From Candidatus Babeliales bacterium (GTDB lineage Bacteria > Babelota > Babeliae > Babelales > Chromulinivoraceae), in NCBI GenBank assembly GCA_041660205.1, contig JBAZWT010000008.1, forward strand, positions 1-61,433: 61,433 bases of DNA, in the 5' to 3' direction. Positions 8,914-18,169 of the stretch are shown piece after piece. A program made the translations under genes and the position numbers. Positions within the stretch are counted from its first letter, which is position 1, and each line of letters starts with the position of its first letter. The notes beneath the pieces were generated by a model that saw only the letters and a program-made list of their open reading frames with translations, was not told the origin of the DNA and ran no database searches.

Positions 8914-11406
8914 ATGAGTTCTGATACAAATCAAGAAAATAAAAAACCTGAAATTTCCCCGATTTTAATTGAAGATGAGTTAAAGTCATCGTTTCTTGAT
9001 TATGCAATGTCTGTTGTTGTATCAAGGGCAATTCCCGATGTTCGTGATGGTTTAAAACCAGTTCACCGTCGTGTAGTCTACACGATGCATAGCTTAGGAT
9101 TCGTTTATAATAAATCATATCACAAATCAGTGCGCGTTGTGGGTGAAGTGCTCGGACGTTTCCATCCGCACGGTGATCAAGCTGTGTACAACACCATGGT
9201 TGGTATGGTTCAAGATTTTTCAAAAAGATATCCTCTTTTGGATGGTCAAGGAAACTGGGGTTCTGTTGATGGTGATAATGCAGCGGCGATGCGTTATACC
9301 GAAGTAAGAATGGAAAAAATATGTTCAGAGCTTCTTGCTGATATTTCAAAAGAAACCGTTGATTTCGTTCCAAACTTTGATGAATCAACTGTTGAACCGA
9401 TTTTACTTCCAACAAAATTTCCAAATCTTTTAGTCAATGGTACTGCAGGTATTGCAGTTGGTATGGCTACATCGATTCCACCACATAACTTTGGTGAAGT
9501 AATTGATGGTTGCCTCGCAATTTTAAAAAATAAAAATATCTCAGATGACGAATTATTTCGTTTAATTCCTGCTCCAGATTTTCCAACAGGCGGTATCATT
9601 TGTGGTCGCGCAGGAATTGTAAAAGCATATCAAACAGGTCGTGGCAGCTTAGTGTTGCGCGGTGTGGTTGCAGAAGAAGAAGGTAAAAAAGGTACACAAT
9701 TAGTGATTACCGAATTACCGTATCAAGTTAATAAATCTGAATTGATCATTAAGATCGCTGACTTAGTTAAAGATAAAATCGTCGAAGGTATTTCAAATAT
9801 TCGTGATGAGTCTGACAAAAAAGGTATGCGTTTGGTCATTGAGCTCAAAAAGGGCGATATTCCAAGCGTTACGCTCAATCAGCTGTATAAACATACATCG
9901 CTTCAAACAACAGTATCTTTCTTGATGTTAGCGCTTCTTGATAACAAACCGATTGTGTTCTCTTTACGTCGTATCCTTGATGAGTTCTTAGTTCATCGTC
10001 GTACGATCATCATGAGACGTACTGAGTATGATTTGAAAAAAGCTCAAGCACGTGAACACATCTTGGTAGGGCTTTTGATTGCGCTTGATAACATTGATAA
10101 AGTTATTGAACTTTTAAAACTTTCAAAATCAGCACAAGAAGCAATTGAGAAGTTAAACGATGTTTATATGTTGTCTTTAGAACAAGCTAAAGCGATTCTT
10201 GAAATGAGACTTCAGCGTTTGACTGGTCTTGAGCAAGAAAAATTACATGAAGAAACAAAAGAATTAAAAACTCTCATTGCTCAATTGCAAATTCTTTTGC
10301 AAGACGTAGCGGTTCTTGATAAAGAAATAGTTAGAGAGCTTGTTGAGCTTAAAGAGCAATATGGTGACAAGCGTCGTAGCAGAATTGAAGGTCCGATCGA
10401 TTTACTTTCAGATCTTGATTTAGTTCCAGAAGAAGATGTGGTTGTTACGTTAACTCGTAAAGGTTACATCAAGCGCGTTACTCTTAAAACATACGAAGTT
10501 CAGCATCGTGGCGGAAAAGGCAAAATGGGTATGGCATCACTCGATGATTTCGATGATATCGTACAAGATTTGTTTGTAACCACAACTCATGGCGACTTAC
10601 TATTCTTTAGTAATTTTGGTCGTGTGTATTGCATGAAGGTGTATGAAATACCAGAAGGTTCACGTATCTCTAAGGGTCGTGCATTGGTAAATCTATTGCC
10701 TCTTCAAGAAGGTGAATACGTTGTCAAATTACTTGATTCTGGTGACCTTGCAGATAAATATGTCGTGATGGTAACTCGTGATGGAAGCGTTAAGCGTACA
10801 CTCGGTGATCATTTTACTAAAATTCGTTGTACTGGAATTCGAGCATTAAGCTTGAACGAAGGTGACGAGCTTGTCTTCTGTTCAGTGTGCACTGAAGATA
10901 ATTCAATTGTAATCGCAACTAAATTAGGTCAAGGAATTCGCTTTAAAGCATCAGAAGTTCGTAGCATGGGACGTCAGGCTGCAGGTGTACGCGGTATTCG
11001 CATACGCAAAGATGACGCTGTCGTTGGTATGGAAGTTATTAGCGATGATCGCGATATCTTGTTTGCAACAGCTCGTGGCTATGGAAAACGAACTAAGATT
11101 GAAGATTTCCGTGTAGCACATCGTGGTGGTGTTGGTGTTAGAACTATTCCAACAGGTACACGTAACGGTGATGTGATTGGTTTAGTACACGTGAGCGATG
11201 ATTCAGAAATCTTGTTGATTGATAAAGCTGGAAAAATTATCAGAATTTCTCCAAAAGAAGTTCGCACTATGGGCCGTCAAGCTCAGGGTGTTCGATTAAT
11301 TCGTCTGGATGATTCGCAAGAGCTTTCATCAGTCGTTGCCTTTGTAGGTATGCCAGCTGAGCAGTCAGACGGCGAGCAGCGAGATCAAGAATCTGAAAAA
11401 GAATAA
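8914..11406 (+). CDS. gyrA: DNA gyrase subunit A
   Basis: Breakage-reunion subunit of gyrase, acting with GyrB to introduce negative supercoils. I choose ATG 8914 over the in-frame ATG at 8893 because AGAGGA at 8903-8908 is correctly placed for it; this gives 830 residues. The catalytic tyrosine is in RYTEVRM (about residue 128). A GyrA box QHRGGKG near 10501-10521 (canonical Q-R-R-G-G-K-G) and a six-bladed C-terminal wrapping domain distinguish it from ParC. In the quinolone-determining loop, FHPHGDQAVYNTMV, the residues matching E. coli Ser83 and Asp87 are Gln and Asn. Ends in an acidic tail. Confidence 0.97.
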   Translation: MSSDTNQENKKPEISPILIEDELKSSFLDYAMSVVVSRAIPDVRDGLKPVHRRVVYTMHSLGFVYNKSYHKSVRVVGEVLGRFHPHGDQAVYNTMVGMVQDFSKRYPLLDGQGNWGSVDGDNAAAMRYTEVRMEKICSELLADISKETVDFVPNFDESTVEPILLPTKFPNLLVNGTAGIAVGMATSIPPHNFGEVIDGCLAILKNKNISDDELFRLIPAPDFPTGGIICGRAGIVKAYQTGRGSLVLRGVVAEEEGKKGTQLVITELPYQVNKSELIIKIADLVKDKIVEGISNIRDESDKKGMRLVIELKKGDIPSVTLNQLYKHTSLQTTVSFLMLALLDNKPIVFSLRRILDEFLVHRRTIIMRRTEYDLKKAQAREHILVGLLIALDNIDKVIELLKLSKSAQEAIEKLNDVYMLSLEQAKAILEMRLQRLTGLEQEKLHEETKELKTLIAQLQILLQDVAVLDKEIVRELVELKEQYGDKRRSRIEGPIDLLSDLDLVPEEDVVVTLTRKGYIKRVTLKTYEVQHRGGKGKMGMASLDDFDDIVQDLFVTTTHGDLLFFSNFGRVYCMKVYEIPEGSRISKGRALVNLLPLQEGEYVVKLLDSGDLADKYVVMVTRDGSVKRTLGDHFTKIRCTGIRALSLNEGDELVFCSVCTEDNSIVIATKLGQGIRFKASEVRSMGRQAAGVRGIRIRKDDAVVGMEVISDDRDILFATARGYGKRTKIEDFRVAHRGGVGVRTIPTGTRNGDVIGLVHVSDDSEILLIDKAGKIIRISPKEVRTMGRQAQGVRLIRLDDSQELSSVVAFVGMPAEQSDGEQRDQESEKE

Positions 11407-11423
11407 TCCATTTTAAATATGTA

Positions 11424-11461
11424 AAAAAAGGTAGCAGGTGTAAAAACTTGCTACCTTTTTC
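11424..11461 (+). terminator. Intrinsic terminator after gyrA
   Basis: Stem GGTAGCAGGT / ACTTGCTACC (one G-U pair) with a short A-rich loop, followed by TTTTTCGTTTT; an A run precedes it. Confidence 0.9.
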
Positions 11462-11492
11462 GTTTTAATACCACGGAAAAATAATAATTTTT

Positions 11493-12665
11493 ATGAATAC
11501 AGAGCATACCATTTTACATCTATCACTTATCGAAAATCTTTATCCAAAGTTTGTGCAGCAATTGATTGAAAAAATAACGGTAGAAAAGTTGCCAGAGATT
11601 TATACCTATACAGCACAAGATTTTATAGGTCTTGGTTTTCCCCAAGATAAAACACCGTTGCTTGTCGCTGGGCTTAAAGATATGGCACGCTTGCACAAAG
11701 AATTACAACTTGTAGAGCAACATAACGTTACAGTCATTACATTGTGGTGCCCTGAGTACCCAGCTCTCTTAAAACAGATTGATGCTGCTCCTTTGGTTTT
11801 ATATTGCCAAGGTGACGTGCGTCTTTTTGAAAATGAAAAAACGATCGCTTGTGTGGGTGCTCGCAAAGCTCATAGATATGTGGACGATGCTTTAATGATG
11901 CTCGTCGTGCCGATGATTGAAGATGGTTGGGTCGTTGTCAGTGGTGGAGCTGCTGGTGCTGATACCTACGCGCATCAAATAGCACTTAATCATAAAGGCA
12001 AAACGATTGTGGTAGTTGGTTCTGGACTCTGTCATGTGTATCCTCCGCAAAATAGACCACTTTTTGAGAAAGTTGTGTACGATGGTGGTTTGATTGTCAG
12101 CTGTTTTCCGATGAATATGGCTTCATTTCCTTATAATTTTCCTATTCGTAATCGAATAATATCTGGACTTTCCAAAGGTTGCTTAGTGCTTCAGGCTGCA
12201 TCTAAAAGTGGCGCTTTAATCACTGCGCAGTTTGCCTTGGAGCAAGGGCGTGAAGTGTTTGCTGTGCCGGGACCAATTTTTGATCCGCTCAGTGCTGGGT
12301 GTCATGATTTAATTCAACAAGGAGCCAAGCTGGTAACGTGCACTCAAGATATTTTAGATGAACTGTCTTACCCTGGAAAAGTCGCTCAAGTTCAAATGAA
12401 GATTTTGGCTGATTCTGAAAAAATAAAAAATGACGATGTATCGTCATCCCCTCGTAAGCAGGGACCCAAATCAGCTATTTCTGATCTCTCTAACTTTGAT
12501 GAGGTTGAATTATCTATCTTGCATTACACAGTTACGCCGGTCACCGCGGAGTTTTTGCTTTCAAAGGTTGGGGTAAGTATTGATGCTTTACAATCAAAAC
12601 TGTTTAGTCTGAGCCTTGATGGTAAAATTTGTCAGGATTCCATTGGTTTATGGAAACGGGTTTGA
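11493..12665 (+). CDS. dprA: DNA processing protein DprA
   Basis: DprA (Smf) loads RecA on incoming single-stranded DNA in natural transformation. The 390-residue protein has an N-terminal helical domain, a central Rossmann fold with VVSGGAAGAD (usual SGGARGID), the GSG...YPPQN loop and a strongly conserved FPIRNRIISGLS motif, then a C-terminal winged-helix domain. The linker before that domain contains NDDVSSSPRKQGPKS, encoded by a palindromic element C (12432-12470) that keeps the frame. This is a clear case of a repeat element translated inside a conserved gene. Starts 86 bases after gyrA, behind a terminator, so it has its own promoter. Confidence 0.95.
   Translation: MNTEHTILHLSLIENLYPKFVQQLIEKITVEKLPEIYTYTAQDFIGLGFPQDKTPLLVAGLKDMARLHKELQLVEQHNVTVITLWCPEYPALLKQIDAAPLVLYCQGDVRLFENEKTIACVGARKAHRYVDDALMMLVVPMIEDGWVVVSGGAAGADTYAHQIALNHKGKTIVVVGSGLCHVYPPQNRPLFEKVVYDGGLIVSCFPMNMASFPYNFPIRNRIISGLSKGCLVLQAASKSGALITAQFALEQGREVFAVPGPIFDPLSAGCHDLIQQGAKLVTCTQDILDELSYPGKVAQVQMKILADSEKIKNDDVSSSPRKQGPKSAISDLSNFDEVELSILHYTVTPVTAEFLLSKVGVSIDALQSKLFSLSLDGKICQDSIGLWKRV
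12432..12470 (+). repeat. Palindromic element C inside dprA
   Basis: GACGAT-GT-ATCGTC followed by CATCCCCTCGTAAGCAGGG and ACCCA. It matches the layout of the other C copies (CGTC(A/G)TCC, hairpin, GGGATCCA) at 34028-34203, 38718-38763 and 41247-41281. Translated in frame in the DprA interdomain linker. Confidence 0.7.
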
Positions 12666-12739
12666 TAAATTCTTGAAATTATGACCGCCTTTTTGGTACG
12701 GTTTTTTTGAAATATTCGAATTTTGTTTTGGGGAGTAAG

Positions 12740-13210
12740 ATGAAAATTTCAAAAATGTTTAGTTTGGTTTTCCTAACTGTTTATCCGCATCAAGGTCTTG
12801 CGGCAGACTTTGTAGAGATGCCACTGATTTCAGCAAAAGACCTACAAGTAGAGATGCAAGCACAAACTGGACAATCGGTTAAAGGCAACAACAGGCGAAA
12901 ATTTTACAAAAATCAAAATTTGCTCGTTATTAATGTTTTATCCCCATCGATTTGCTCAGATTGTCATATTCCTGGATCAATCAATGTTCCTCTTCATACT
13001 CTGACAAAAAAATCTCAAGATTGGCGTAAGGATGCTAATATTGTTCTTCATTGTGCCAGCTTGCATTGCCCTTTGAGTCGGTATGCTTTTGAGATGCTCA
13101 GCAAGCTCGGATTTACTCGGATACGGGTATTTGATGGTGGCCTGCAAGAGTGGACAGCAGAAAAATTTCCACGAGTTGGACGTTGTAGGGCTGGGTATCT
13201 ACGCTTTTAG
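12740..13210 (+). CDS. Exported single-domain rhodanese-like protein
   Basis: Sulfurtransferase-fold protein. Start ATG 12740 is preferred over 12707 because GGGGAG lies just before it and the product then begins with a signal peptide (MKISKMFSLVFLTVYPHQGLA). The rhodanese domain follows: LLVINVL, the CH1-like HIPGSINVPL, the active loop HCASLHCPLSRYA with candidate catalytic cysteines, and FDGGLQEW near the end. Rhodaneses normally transfer sulfane sulfur; a periplasmic or secreted one may act in redox or sulfur handling. The second Cys in the loop is unusual. The ten last residues (RCRAGYLRF) look like run-on sequence. Confidence 0.85.
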   Translation: MKISKMFSLVFLTVYPHQGLAADFVEMPLISAKDLQVEMQAQTGQSVKGNNRRKFYKNQNLLVINVLSPSICSDCHIPGSINVPLHTLTKKSQDWRKDANIVLHCASLHCPLSRYAFEMLSKLGFTRIRVFDGGLQEWTAEKFPRVGRCRAGYLRF

Positions 13211-13395
13211 GGGTTGATTTACGAAAAAACCGCATTCTTACATGGTATTAGGTCGAGCGACTTTTGCTTAAAATAACTGCGTACGCAGAAACTTTTGCTT
13301 TTTGACTCGTATTTTTGTATATTGTTCTTATGATATTGAAGCAATTTCATTGGAATCTTTAAAATTTAAACGTCTTAAAAAATCAGGAATACAAC

Positions 13396-13662
13396 ATGCC
13401 ATGTCCCAAACGAAAAACGTCGAAGGCTCGTCGCAATCAACGTTCTGCTAACAAAGGCCTAGAAGTTCAAACTTTCACACATTGCCCAAACAGTGGCGTT
13501 CCTGTAATGCCTCACATTGTATGTTTGGAAAGTGGATTTTACAAAGGTGTTAAAGTTATAGCGACAAAAGCTGACAGACTTGTTTTAAGAAATCAAAGAC
13601 GTCAAACTCAAGAAGCTCGCAAAAGCAAGGCTTCAGAGCAAGCTCCAAGCGAAAAAGAATAA
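13396..13662 (+). CDS. rpmF: 50S ribosomal protein L32
   Basis: Component of the large ribosomal subunit. The N-terminus MPCPKRKTSKARRNQRSANK matches the conserved L32 start, and the middle has the CPNSG and PHIVC region where zinc-binding L32 proteins carry cysteines (here partly retained). At 88 residues it is longer than usual (~57-65) because of a charged C-terminal tail. In many bacteria rpmF sits next to plsX-fabH-fabD; here a FabD homologue lies three genes downstream (16088), but plsX and fabH are absent from this stretch. Confidence 0.93.
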   Translation: MPCPKRKTSKARRNQRSANKGLEVQTFTHCPNSGVPVMPHIVCLESGFYKGVKVIATKADRLVLRNQRRQTQEARKSKASEQAPSEKE

Positions 13663-13684
13663 TCGACCGTTAGCGGTTTATAAA

Positions 13685-13718
13685 TAAAAATAGGCACTTA
13701 AAAGAGTGCCTATTTTTA
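13685..13718 (+). terminator. Intrinsic terminator after rpmF
   Basis: Stem AAAATAGGCACT / AGTGCCTATTTT with a short loop, ending in a T-rich tail. Confidence 0.9.
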
Positions 13719-13867
13719 TTAGAAGCATTTATAAGAACAAGATTAACGTCTTGATTGCCGCATCTATATTTGAATTCGGGTTGTTTTTATTGAAATTTTT
13801 CGTGTCTGTGGTAATTTTGAGGTAGTCAAAAAAGGTTACTTTTTTATATTCAAGGTAGGATTTTATT

Positions 13868-14596
13868 ATGAGCATGCATCCAAAATTTCAAAAAAATGTT
13901 TCATCTTTTTATGCAACACTGCAAGGACAATTCTCTGCAAAATACGCTAAAGAAGTTTTAATCGGAGTAGCGATCGTAACTATTCTTGGTGGAGGTTATT
14001 TTCTAAATAAATTATATGTACAAAGCCGTGAAGAGCGTGCGTTTGTAGCTTTAAGTGAAGTTGTCGAATCATTTACACATTCACAGCAAGTCACGCAAGG
14101 CTTAGACTTGGCAAAAGATCAAGAAAAAATTGAGCAAGCATGGCAGGATACTGAAACTTTATTGAACGCACTGCATAAAGAACATATGAGCTCATATCTT
14201 GCTCCATATTTTTTAATTTTTAAATCTCAAGTCATTCTTGAAAAAACGAATGATTTGCAGGAAGCTCTTAAAATTCTTGATGAAGCTTTGGCTCAAATGC
14301 CAAAAAATTCTGCAATGAGTAGCTTGTTTCAAATGAAACGCATCAAAATGGGCTTTGACAGTAAGCAGGAAGATGCTCAAAAACAGGCTTTGCAAGATTT
14401 AACGGTGATAGCAGAAGATAGTTCAAACCCTGCTTTCCAGGAAGCTTTGTATAATCTTGGAGTTTATTATTTATATGCTGGTGATGTTGAAAAATCACAA
14501 GAAGCATTTAAGCAATTGGTTGCGAGTGAAAGCGCATCAGCTCTCTTGAAATCTCCATGGGTTGAGCAAGCTAAAGAAAAATTAATAGTAGCCTAA
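13868..14596 (+). CDS. Membrane-anchored TPR protein (YfgM-like)
   Basis: A 242-residue protein with a cytosolic N-terminus, one membrane helix (VLIGVAIVTILGGGYFLNKLYV, about residues 29-50), then a periplasmic region of helical repeats including a clear TPR (ALYNLGVYYLYAGDVEKSQEAFKQ). This layout matches the TPR_21/YfgM family, which associates with SecYEG and periplasmic chaperones. Role here inferred only. It precedes gltX by 47 bases and may share its transcript. Ribosome binding site AAGGTAGG before ATG 13868. Confidence 0.75.
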   Translation: MSMHPKFQKNVSSFYATLQGQFSAKYAKEVLIGVAIVTILGGGYFLNKLYVQSREERAFVALSEVVESFTHSQQVTQGLDLAKDQEKIEQAWQDTETLLNALHKEHMSSYLAPYFLIFKSQVILEKTNDLQEALKILDEALAQMPKNSAMSSLFQMKRIKMGFDSKQEDAQKQALQDLTVIAEDSSNPAFQEALYNLGVYYLYAGDVEKSQEAFKQLVASESASALLKSPWVEQAKEKLIVA

Positions 14597-14643
14597 TAAT
14601 TACTACATTAGTAACTATTGAGTGAGAAATATCGAAAAAATAT

Positions 14644-16068
14644 ATGAATCCACAAAATAACAAACCTGTGCGCGTGCGATTTGCGCCATCGCCTACAGGA
14701 AATTTACACATCGGCTCGTTGCGAACAGCACTTTTTAATTGGTTGTTTGCACGACATCACAACGGAACATTTCTCATCCGCGTTGAAGATACTGACGTGG
14801 TCAGATCGACGAAAAAGTTCGAACACTCATTGATGGAAAGTCTAGCGTGGACGGGTATCATTTCAGATGAACCACTTATGTATCAAGCGTCTCGCATGGA
14901 ACTGTATCGACAGTTTGCTGAGCAACTGCTTAAAGAAAATAAAGCATACAAATGTTTTTGCACAGAAGTTGAACTTCAAGAAAAACGTGAAGCTACTCAG
15001 GAACGTCAAGATACGTATCAGTATGATAAAAGATGTCGTGCTTTAGTAGACAGTGATTCATCAAACCAGAAACCATTTGTTGTTCGGTTTAAAGTAGTTA
15101 TCGACAGCGAAAATTTTATCTTTGCAGATGATATTAAAGGGCAAGTTTCAATTCCAGCAGAGCAGGTTGATGATTTTGTTCTCTTGCGATCTGATGGAAC
15201 GGTGACCTATAATTTTGCCAACGTTATCGATGATAACGAAATGCAAATCACTCAAGTTATTCGTGGCGAAGAGCATCTTTTCAACACTCCAAAACAGATT
15301 TTATTATATCAAGCATTTGGATATGAGGCTCCGAGCTATGCGCACATTCCTTTAATTTTAGGACCATCAGGTCAGAAATTAAGTAAACGGGATGGTGCTA
15401 CATCGGTGGTTGAATATAAAAAAGAAGGATATTTGCCTCAAGCTTTGTGCAATTATTTAGTTCGCTTGGGCTGGTCTCATGGGGATCAAGAAATTTTTAC
15501 ACAGCAAGAAATGATTGAGCATTTTTCATTGCATGGCATTAACCGTAGCGGTGCAAAATTTGACATTGAAAAATTGAAGTGGGTTAATAGCTTTTACATT
15601 AAAGCACTAACACCAGCTGCAATCATAGAGCTTTTTGCAAAAGATTTGGAAAAAGATATTGCTCAAGATACTCCAGATTTAACAGACGAGCAGCGTCAAG
15701 CTTGGGTTACTTTGTACCAGGATCGATCAAGTACCTTAAAAGAGTTATACGATCAGGTTGTAAAATCATATAACCTTCCAGCAAGCTATGATTGGGAAAA
15801 TTTACGTAAATTGATTGAAAAAGACTCAGTCATTATTTTACAGTTGTTGCAACAAGAGTTTGTAAATCTTGAATTTGAAAAGCATCAGCTATCAGAAAAA
15901 GTGAAAGCATTCTGTAAGTTGCATAACTATAAAATGTCAGAAATTGCACAGTTGTTACGCTTTGCTTTGACTGGATCTATTTCTGGACCATCTATTTTTG
16001 ACATGATGGTATTGCTTGGATCTCGAGAAGTACAAAAAAGAATATCGGGAGTGATAGCAGAATTTTAA
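14644..16068 (+). CDS. gltX: Glutamyl-tRNA synthetase
   Basis: Charges tRNA-Glu with glutamate (and in organisms without GlnRS also tRNA-Gln). Class I signature PTGNLHIGS near residues 16-24, VEDTD motif near residue 47, and KLSKR (KMSKS variant) near residue 248, followed by DGATSV. The C-terminal helical anticodon-binding domain is complete, and 474 residues is typical. Followed after 19 bases by the FabD-like gene, so the two are probably one operon. Confidence 0.97.
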   Translation: MNPQNNKPVRVRFAPSPTGNLHIGSLRTALFNWLFARHHNGTFLIRVEDTDVVRSTKKFEHSLMESLAWTGIISDEPLMYQASRMELYRQFAEQLLKENKAYKCFCTEVELQEKREATQERQDTYQYDKRCRALVDSDSSNQKPFVVRFKVVIDSENFIFADDIKGQVSIPAEQVDDFVLLRSDGTVTYNFANVIDDNEMQITQVIRGEEHLFNTPKQILLYQAFGYEAPSYAHIPLILGPSGQKLSKRDGATSVVEYKKEGYLPQALCNYLVRLGWSHGDQEIFTQQEMIEHFSLHGINRSGAKFDIEKLKWVNSFYIKALTPAAIIELFAKDLEKDIAQDTPDLTDEQRQAWVTLYQDRSSTLKELYDQVVKSYNLPASYDWENLRKLIEKDSVIILQLLQQEFVNLEFEKHQLSEKVKAFCKLHNYKMSEIAQLLRFALTGSISGPSIFDMMVLLGSREVQKRISGVIAEF

Positions 16069-16087
16069 AATAATGTAGGGGGGATAT

Positions 16088-17167
16088 ATGTCAAAACGTA
16101 TTGGGGTGATTTTTCCTGGATATGGTGAGCAGTTTGTCGGGATGGGTAAAGATATCTACGACGAAGTGCGCATAGTCCAGGAATTTTTTGAACAAGCTGC
16201 AGGAACTGCAGACATCAATTTTGTAAAACTGTTATTTGCTTCCTCTGATGAAGAAATTTCTTCAATTCGTTATTCATATTTAGCGATTTATCTTTTTGAA
16301 GTTTCTTTGTATGAAGTTTTGCATGAAAAAGGGTTACGTCCTGATTTTGTAGCGGGATATGGGATTGGTGAATACGCTGCGGCATATGCATCTCGGTCTC
16401 TTAACTTTTTTGACGCTTTGTACGTTTTAAATAAATATGCCCAATTTTACGATGAATTTATGAAAGACAAAGATTATACCGTTCTGCGTATTTTCCGTGA
16501 ATTTGACATGGAATCTATAGAAGAATTGTGCAAAAAAAAATCAACAGAAGCTCAGCCTGCATATGTTTCTGCACAAAACACCGACAAAGCATTTTATATT
16601 GCTGGAGCTGAAAAAACTATTTCAAAAATTCAAAATTATTGCGCGCAAGAAGTGATTCGAAAAGTTAAAGTGATTGGTGCAGGATATGGACTTCATAGTC
16701 CTTTGATGGATGAAGTGGTTGAACGATTAAAACCGTACTATCATAAAATTCAATTTAAGCCGCTTCAAGTTCCTGTCATCACCAACGTTGATGCTGTTTA
16801 TGTTACCGGTCATGAGGCATTGGAATCAGCAATGATGAGAAAGATTAACAACCGTGTGCAATGGTTTGAAGTGATGAAGGGCTTTGAAGGATGTGATGTT
16901 ATCGTAAGTGTCGGGCCCGGAGCGCAGTTGATTGAATGGTTTAAAGAAACATATCCAGATAAAGAGTATTACACAGTGTCTAACTTAAAAGATGTTGCAG
17001 CTATTGAGTCTCTCTTTTTTACTCATGTGCCGACAGTTGAAGACCAGATTATAATTTCATCAGGTCATAAGACTCAAGAGTCAGAAGAGAAGAAAGATTT
17101 ACATGAAGCTGATTTGGTTAATGAACTTCCATCAGATTTTGATGATGAAGATGAAGACGAAGACTAA
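16088..17167 (+). CDS. FabD-like acyltransferase lacking catalytic Ser
   Basis: Homologue of malonyl-CoA:ACP transacylase over its whole length: N-terminal FPGYGEQFVGMG (canonical FPGQGSQ..GMG), HSPLM with the catalytic-type His near residue 203, TNVDA, and SVGPG near residue 275. The nucleophile elbow, normally GHSLGE, reads GYGIGEYAA (about residue 92-100), so the active serine is Gly and the oxyanion-loop pattern GQGSQ is also altered. The Arg that binds the malonyl carboxylate appears to be Lys. A very acidic tail (DFDDEDEDED) extends the C-terminus to 359 residues. I read it as a pseudoenzyme, perhaps a binding or regulatory protein; it may be co-transcribed with gltX. Confidence 0.85.
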   Translation: MSKRIGVIFPGYGEQFVGMGKDIYDEVRIVQEFFEQAAGTADINFVKLLFASSDEEISSIRYSYLAIYLFEVSLYEVLHEKGLRPDFVAGYGIGEYAAAYASRSLNFFDALYVLNKYAQFYDEFMKDKDYTVLRIFREFDMESIEELCKKKSTEAQPAYVSAQNTDKAFYIAGAEKTISKIQNYCAQEVIRKVKVIGAGYGLHSPLMDEVVERLKPYYHKIQFKPLQVPVITNVDAVYVTGHEALESAMMRKINNRVQWFEVMKGFEGCDVIVSVGPGAQLIEWFKETYPDKEYYTVSNLKDVAAIESLFFTHVPTVEDQIIISSGHKTQESEEKKDLHEADLVNELPSDFDDEDEDED

Positions 17168-17186
17168 AAAATAGCATAGAAGTTTT

Positions 17187-17231
17187 AAGAGGCATGTCGC
17201 TTTATAGGTGACATGCCTCTTAATTTTTTTT
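17187..17231. terminator. Bidirectional terminator, fabD-like / yicC
   Basis: Perfect 12-base stem AAGAGGCATGTC / GACATGCCTCTT with T runs on the plus side and A-rich sequence on the other. It sits between two convergent genes and overlaps the yicC stop region. Confidence 0.9.
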
Positions 17232-18141
17232 ACAAAATGTTTTGAGCTTGTTCTCGAGCTTTTTCCAAATCAGTTTTGATATCGATGGTCAAAGAACTGA
17301 TAGAAATTTGAGAGCATTTAGAAGCAATCGTGTTTGTTTCACGGTTTAATTCTTGCAAGGTAAAATCTAATTTTTTACCTTTTGATTGGTTGTCTTCTTT
17401 GAGAATTTGTACGATGTTTGTAACGTGAGATGTTGCACGAACTATTTCTTCGTTGATATCAATTTTTTCAAGTTCAGCAAGAAGTGTAATTTTTTGATTA
17501 TCTAAAAGACAGTTGCTTACAGAAAGTTCTTCGTTTGCTGAATTTTGTAAGCAAGTGATCAAAGTCTCAAGATCTTGTTTTTTAGTGACAATAGCTTTAC
17601 CAGATGCTGTTTTGATGAGTGCTAATTTTTTTGTAATTTCTTTTACATGAAATTCGATATCATCTGATAGCACTTGGCCTTCTGTTTTACGTGTTATAAT
17701 CAGACTGTCAGCAAGATCTTCAATAGCTTTTAAAATATTTTCTTCAGCTTTACTGTTCAAGCTTTCTTCTTCGATGTGCAAAATATTAGGAAGCTGGAGA
17801 AGCGTCTGAAGTGACACTTCTTCTTTGAGATCACAAGTTTTTTGAATTATTTTGATAGCTTCTAGATATCCTTTGATCGTTGTTAAAGATGGAATTACAA
17901 CATGCTTGGTTGAATCGTGTTGGATTTTAATCGTGAGGTAGACATGACCACGTTCTAATTTTTTTTTCAAAATACGCTGAATTAACACTTCGCAGTTGTT
18001 AATGAGATACGGCAATTTGCACGTAGCTTCAAAGTAGCGTGAATTTAAAGATTTAAGATGCAACGAAAGTGAAAGTTTTTCTGTTGCATTGATAGGAATT
18101 TCGACAATTGCAGATGCAAATCCGGTCATACTTTGGGTCAT
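17230..18141 (-). CDS. yicC: YicC-family endoribonuclease
   Basis: Members of the YicC/YloC family are endoribonucleases involved in RNA turnover. The N-terminal signature is present (MTQSMTGFASA, then LKSLNSRYFEATCKLP), and the C-terminal DUF1732 part has GKKLDFTLQELNRETNTIASK, where conserved Glu and Asn residues lie. 303 residues, normal size. It follows yebC by 28 bases on the same strand, probably as one transcript. Confidence 0.93.
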   Translation of the reverse strand: MTQSMTGFASAIVEIPINATEKLSLSLHLKSLNSRYFEATCKLPYLINNCEVLIQRILKKKLERGHVYLTIKIQHDSTKHVVIPSLTTIKGYLEAIKIIQKTCDLKEEVSLQTLLQLPNILHIEEESLNSKAEENILKAIEDLADSLIITRKTEGQVLSDDIEFHVKEITKKLALIKTASGKAIVTKKQDLETLITCLQNSANEELSVSNCLLDNQKITLLAELEKIDINEEIVRATSHVTNIVQILKEDNQSKGKKLDFTLQELNRETNTIASKCSQISISSLTIDIKTDLEKAREQAQNIL

Positions 18142-18169
18142 AAAAAATTACTCATTTATCGAATGAAAT

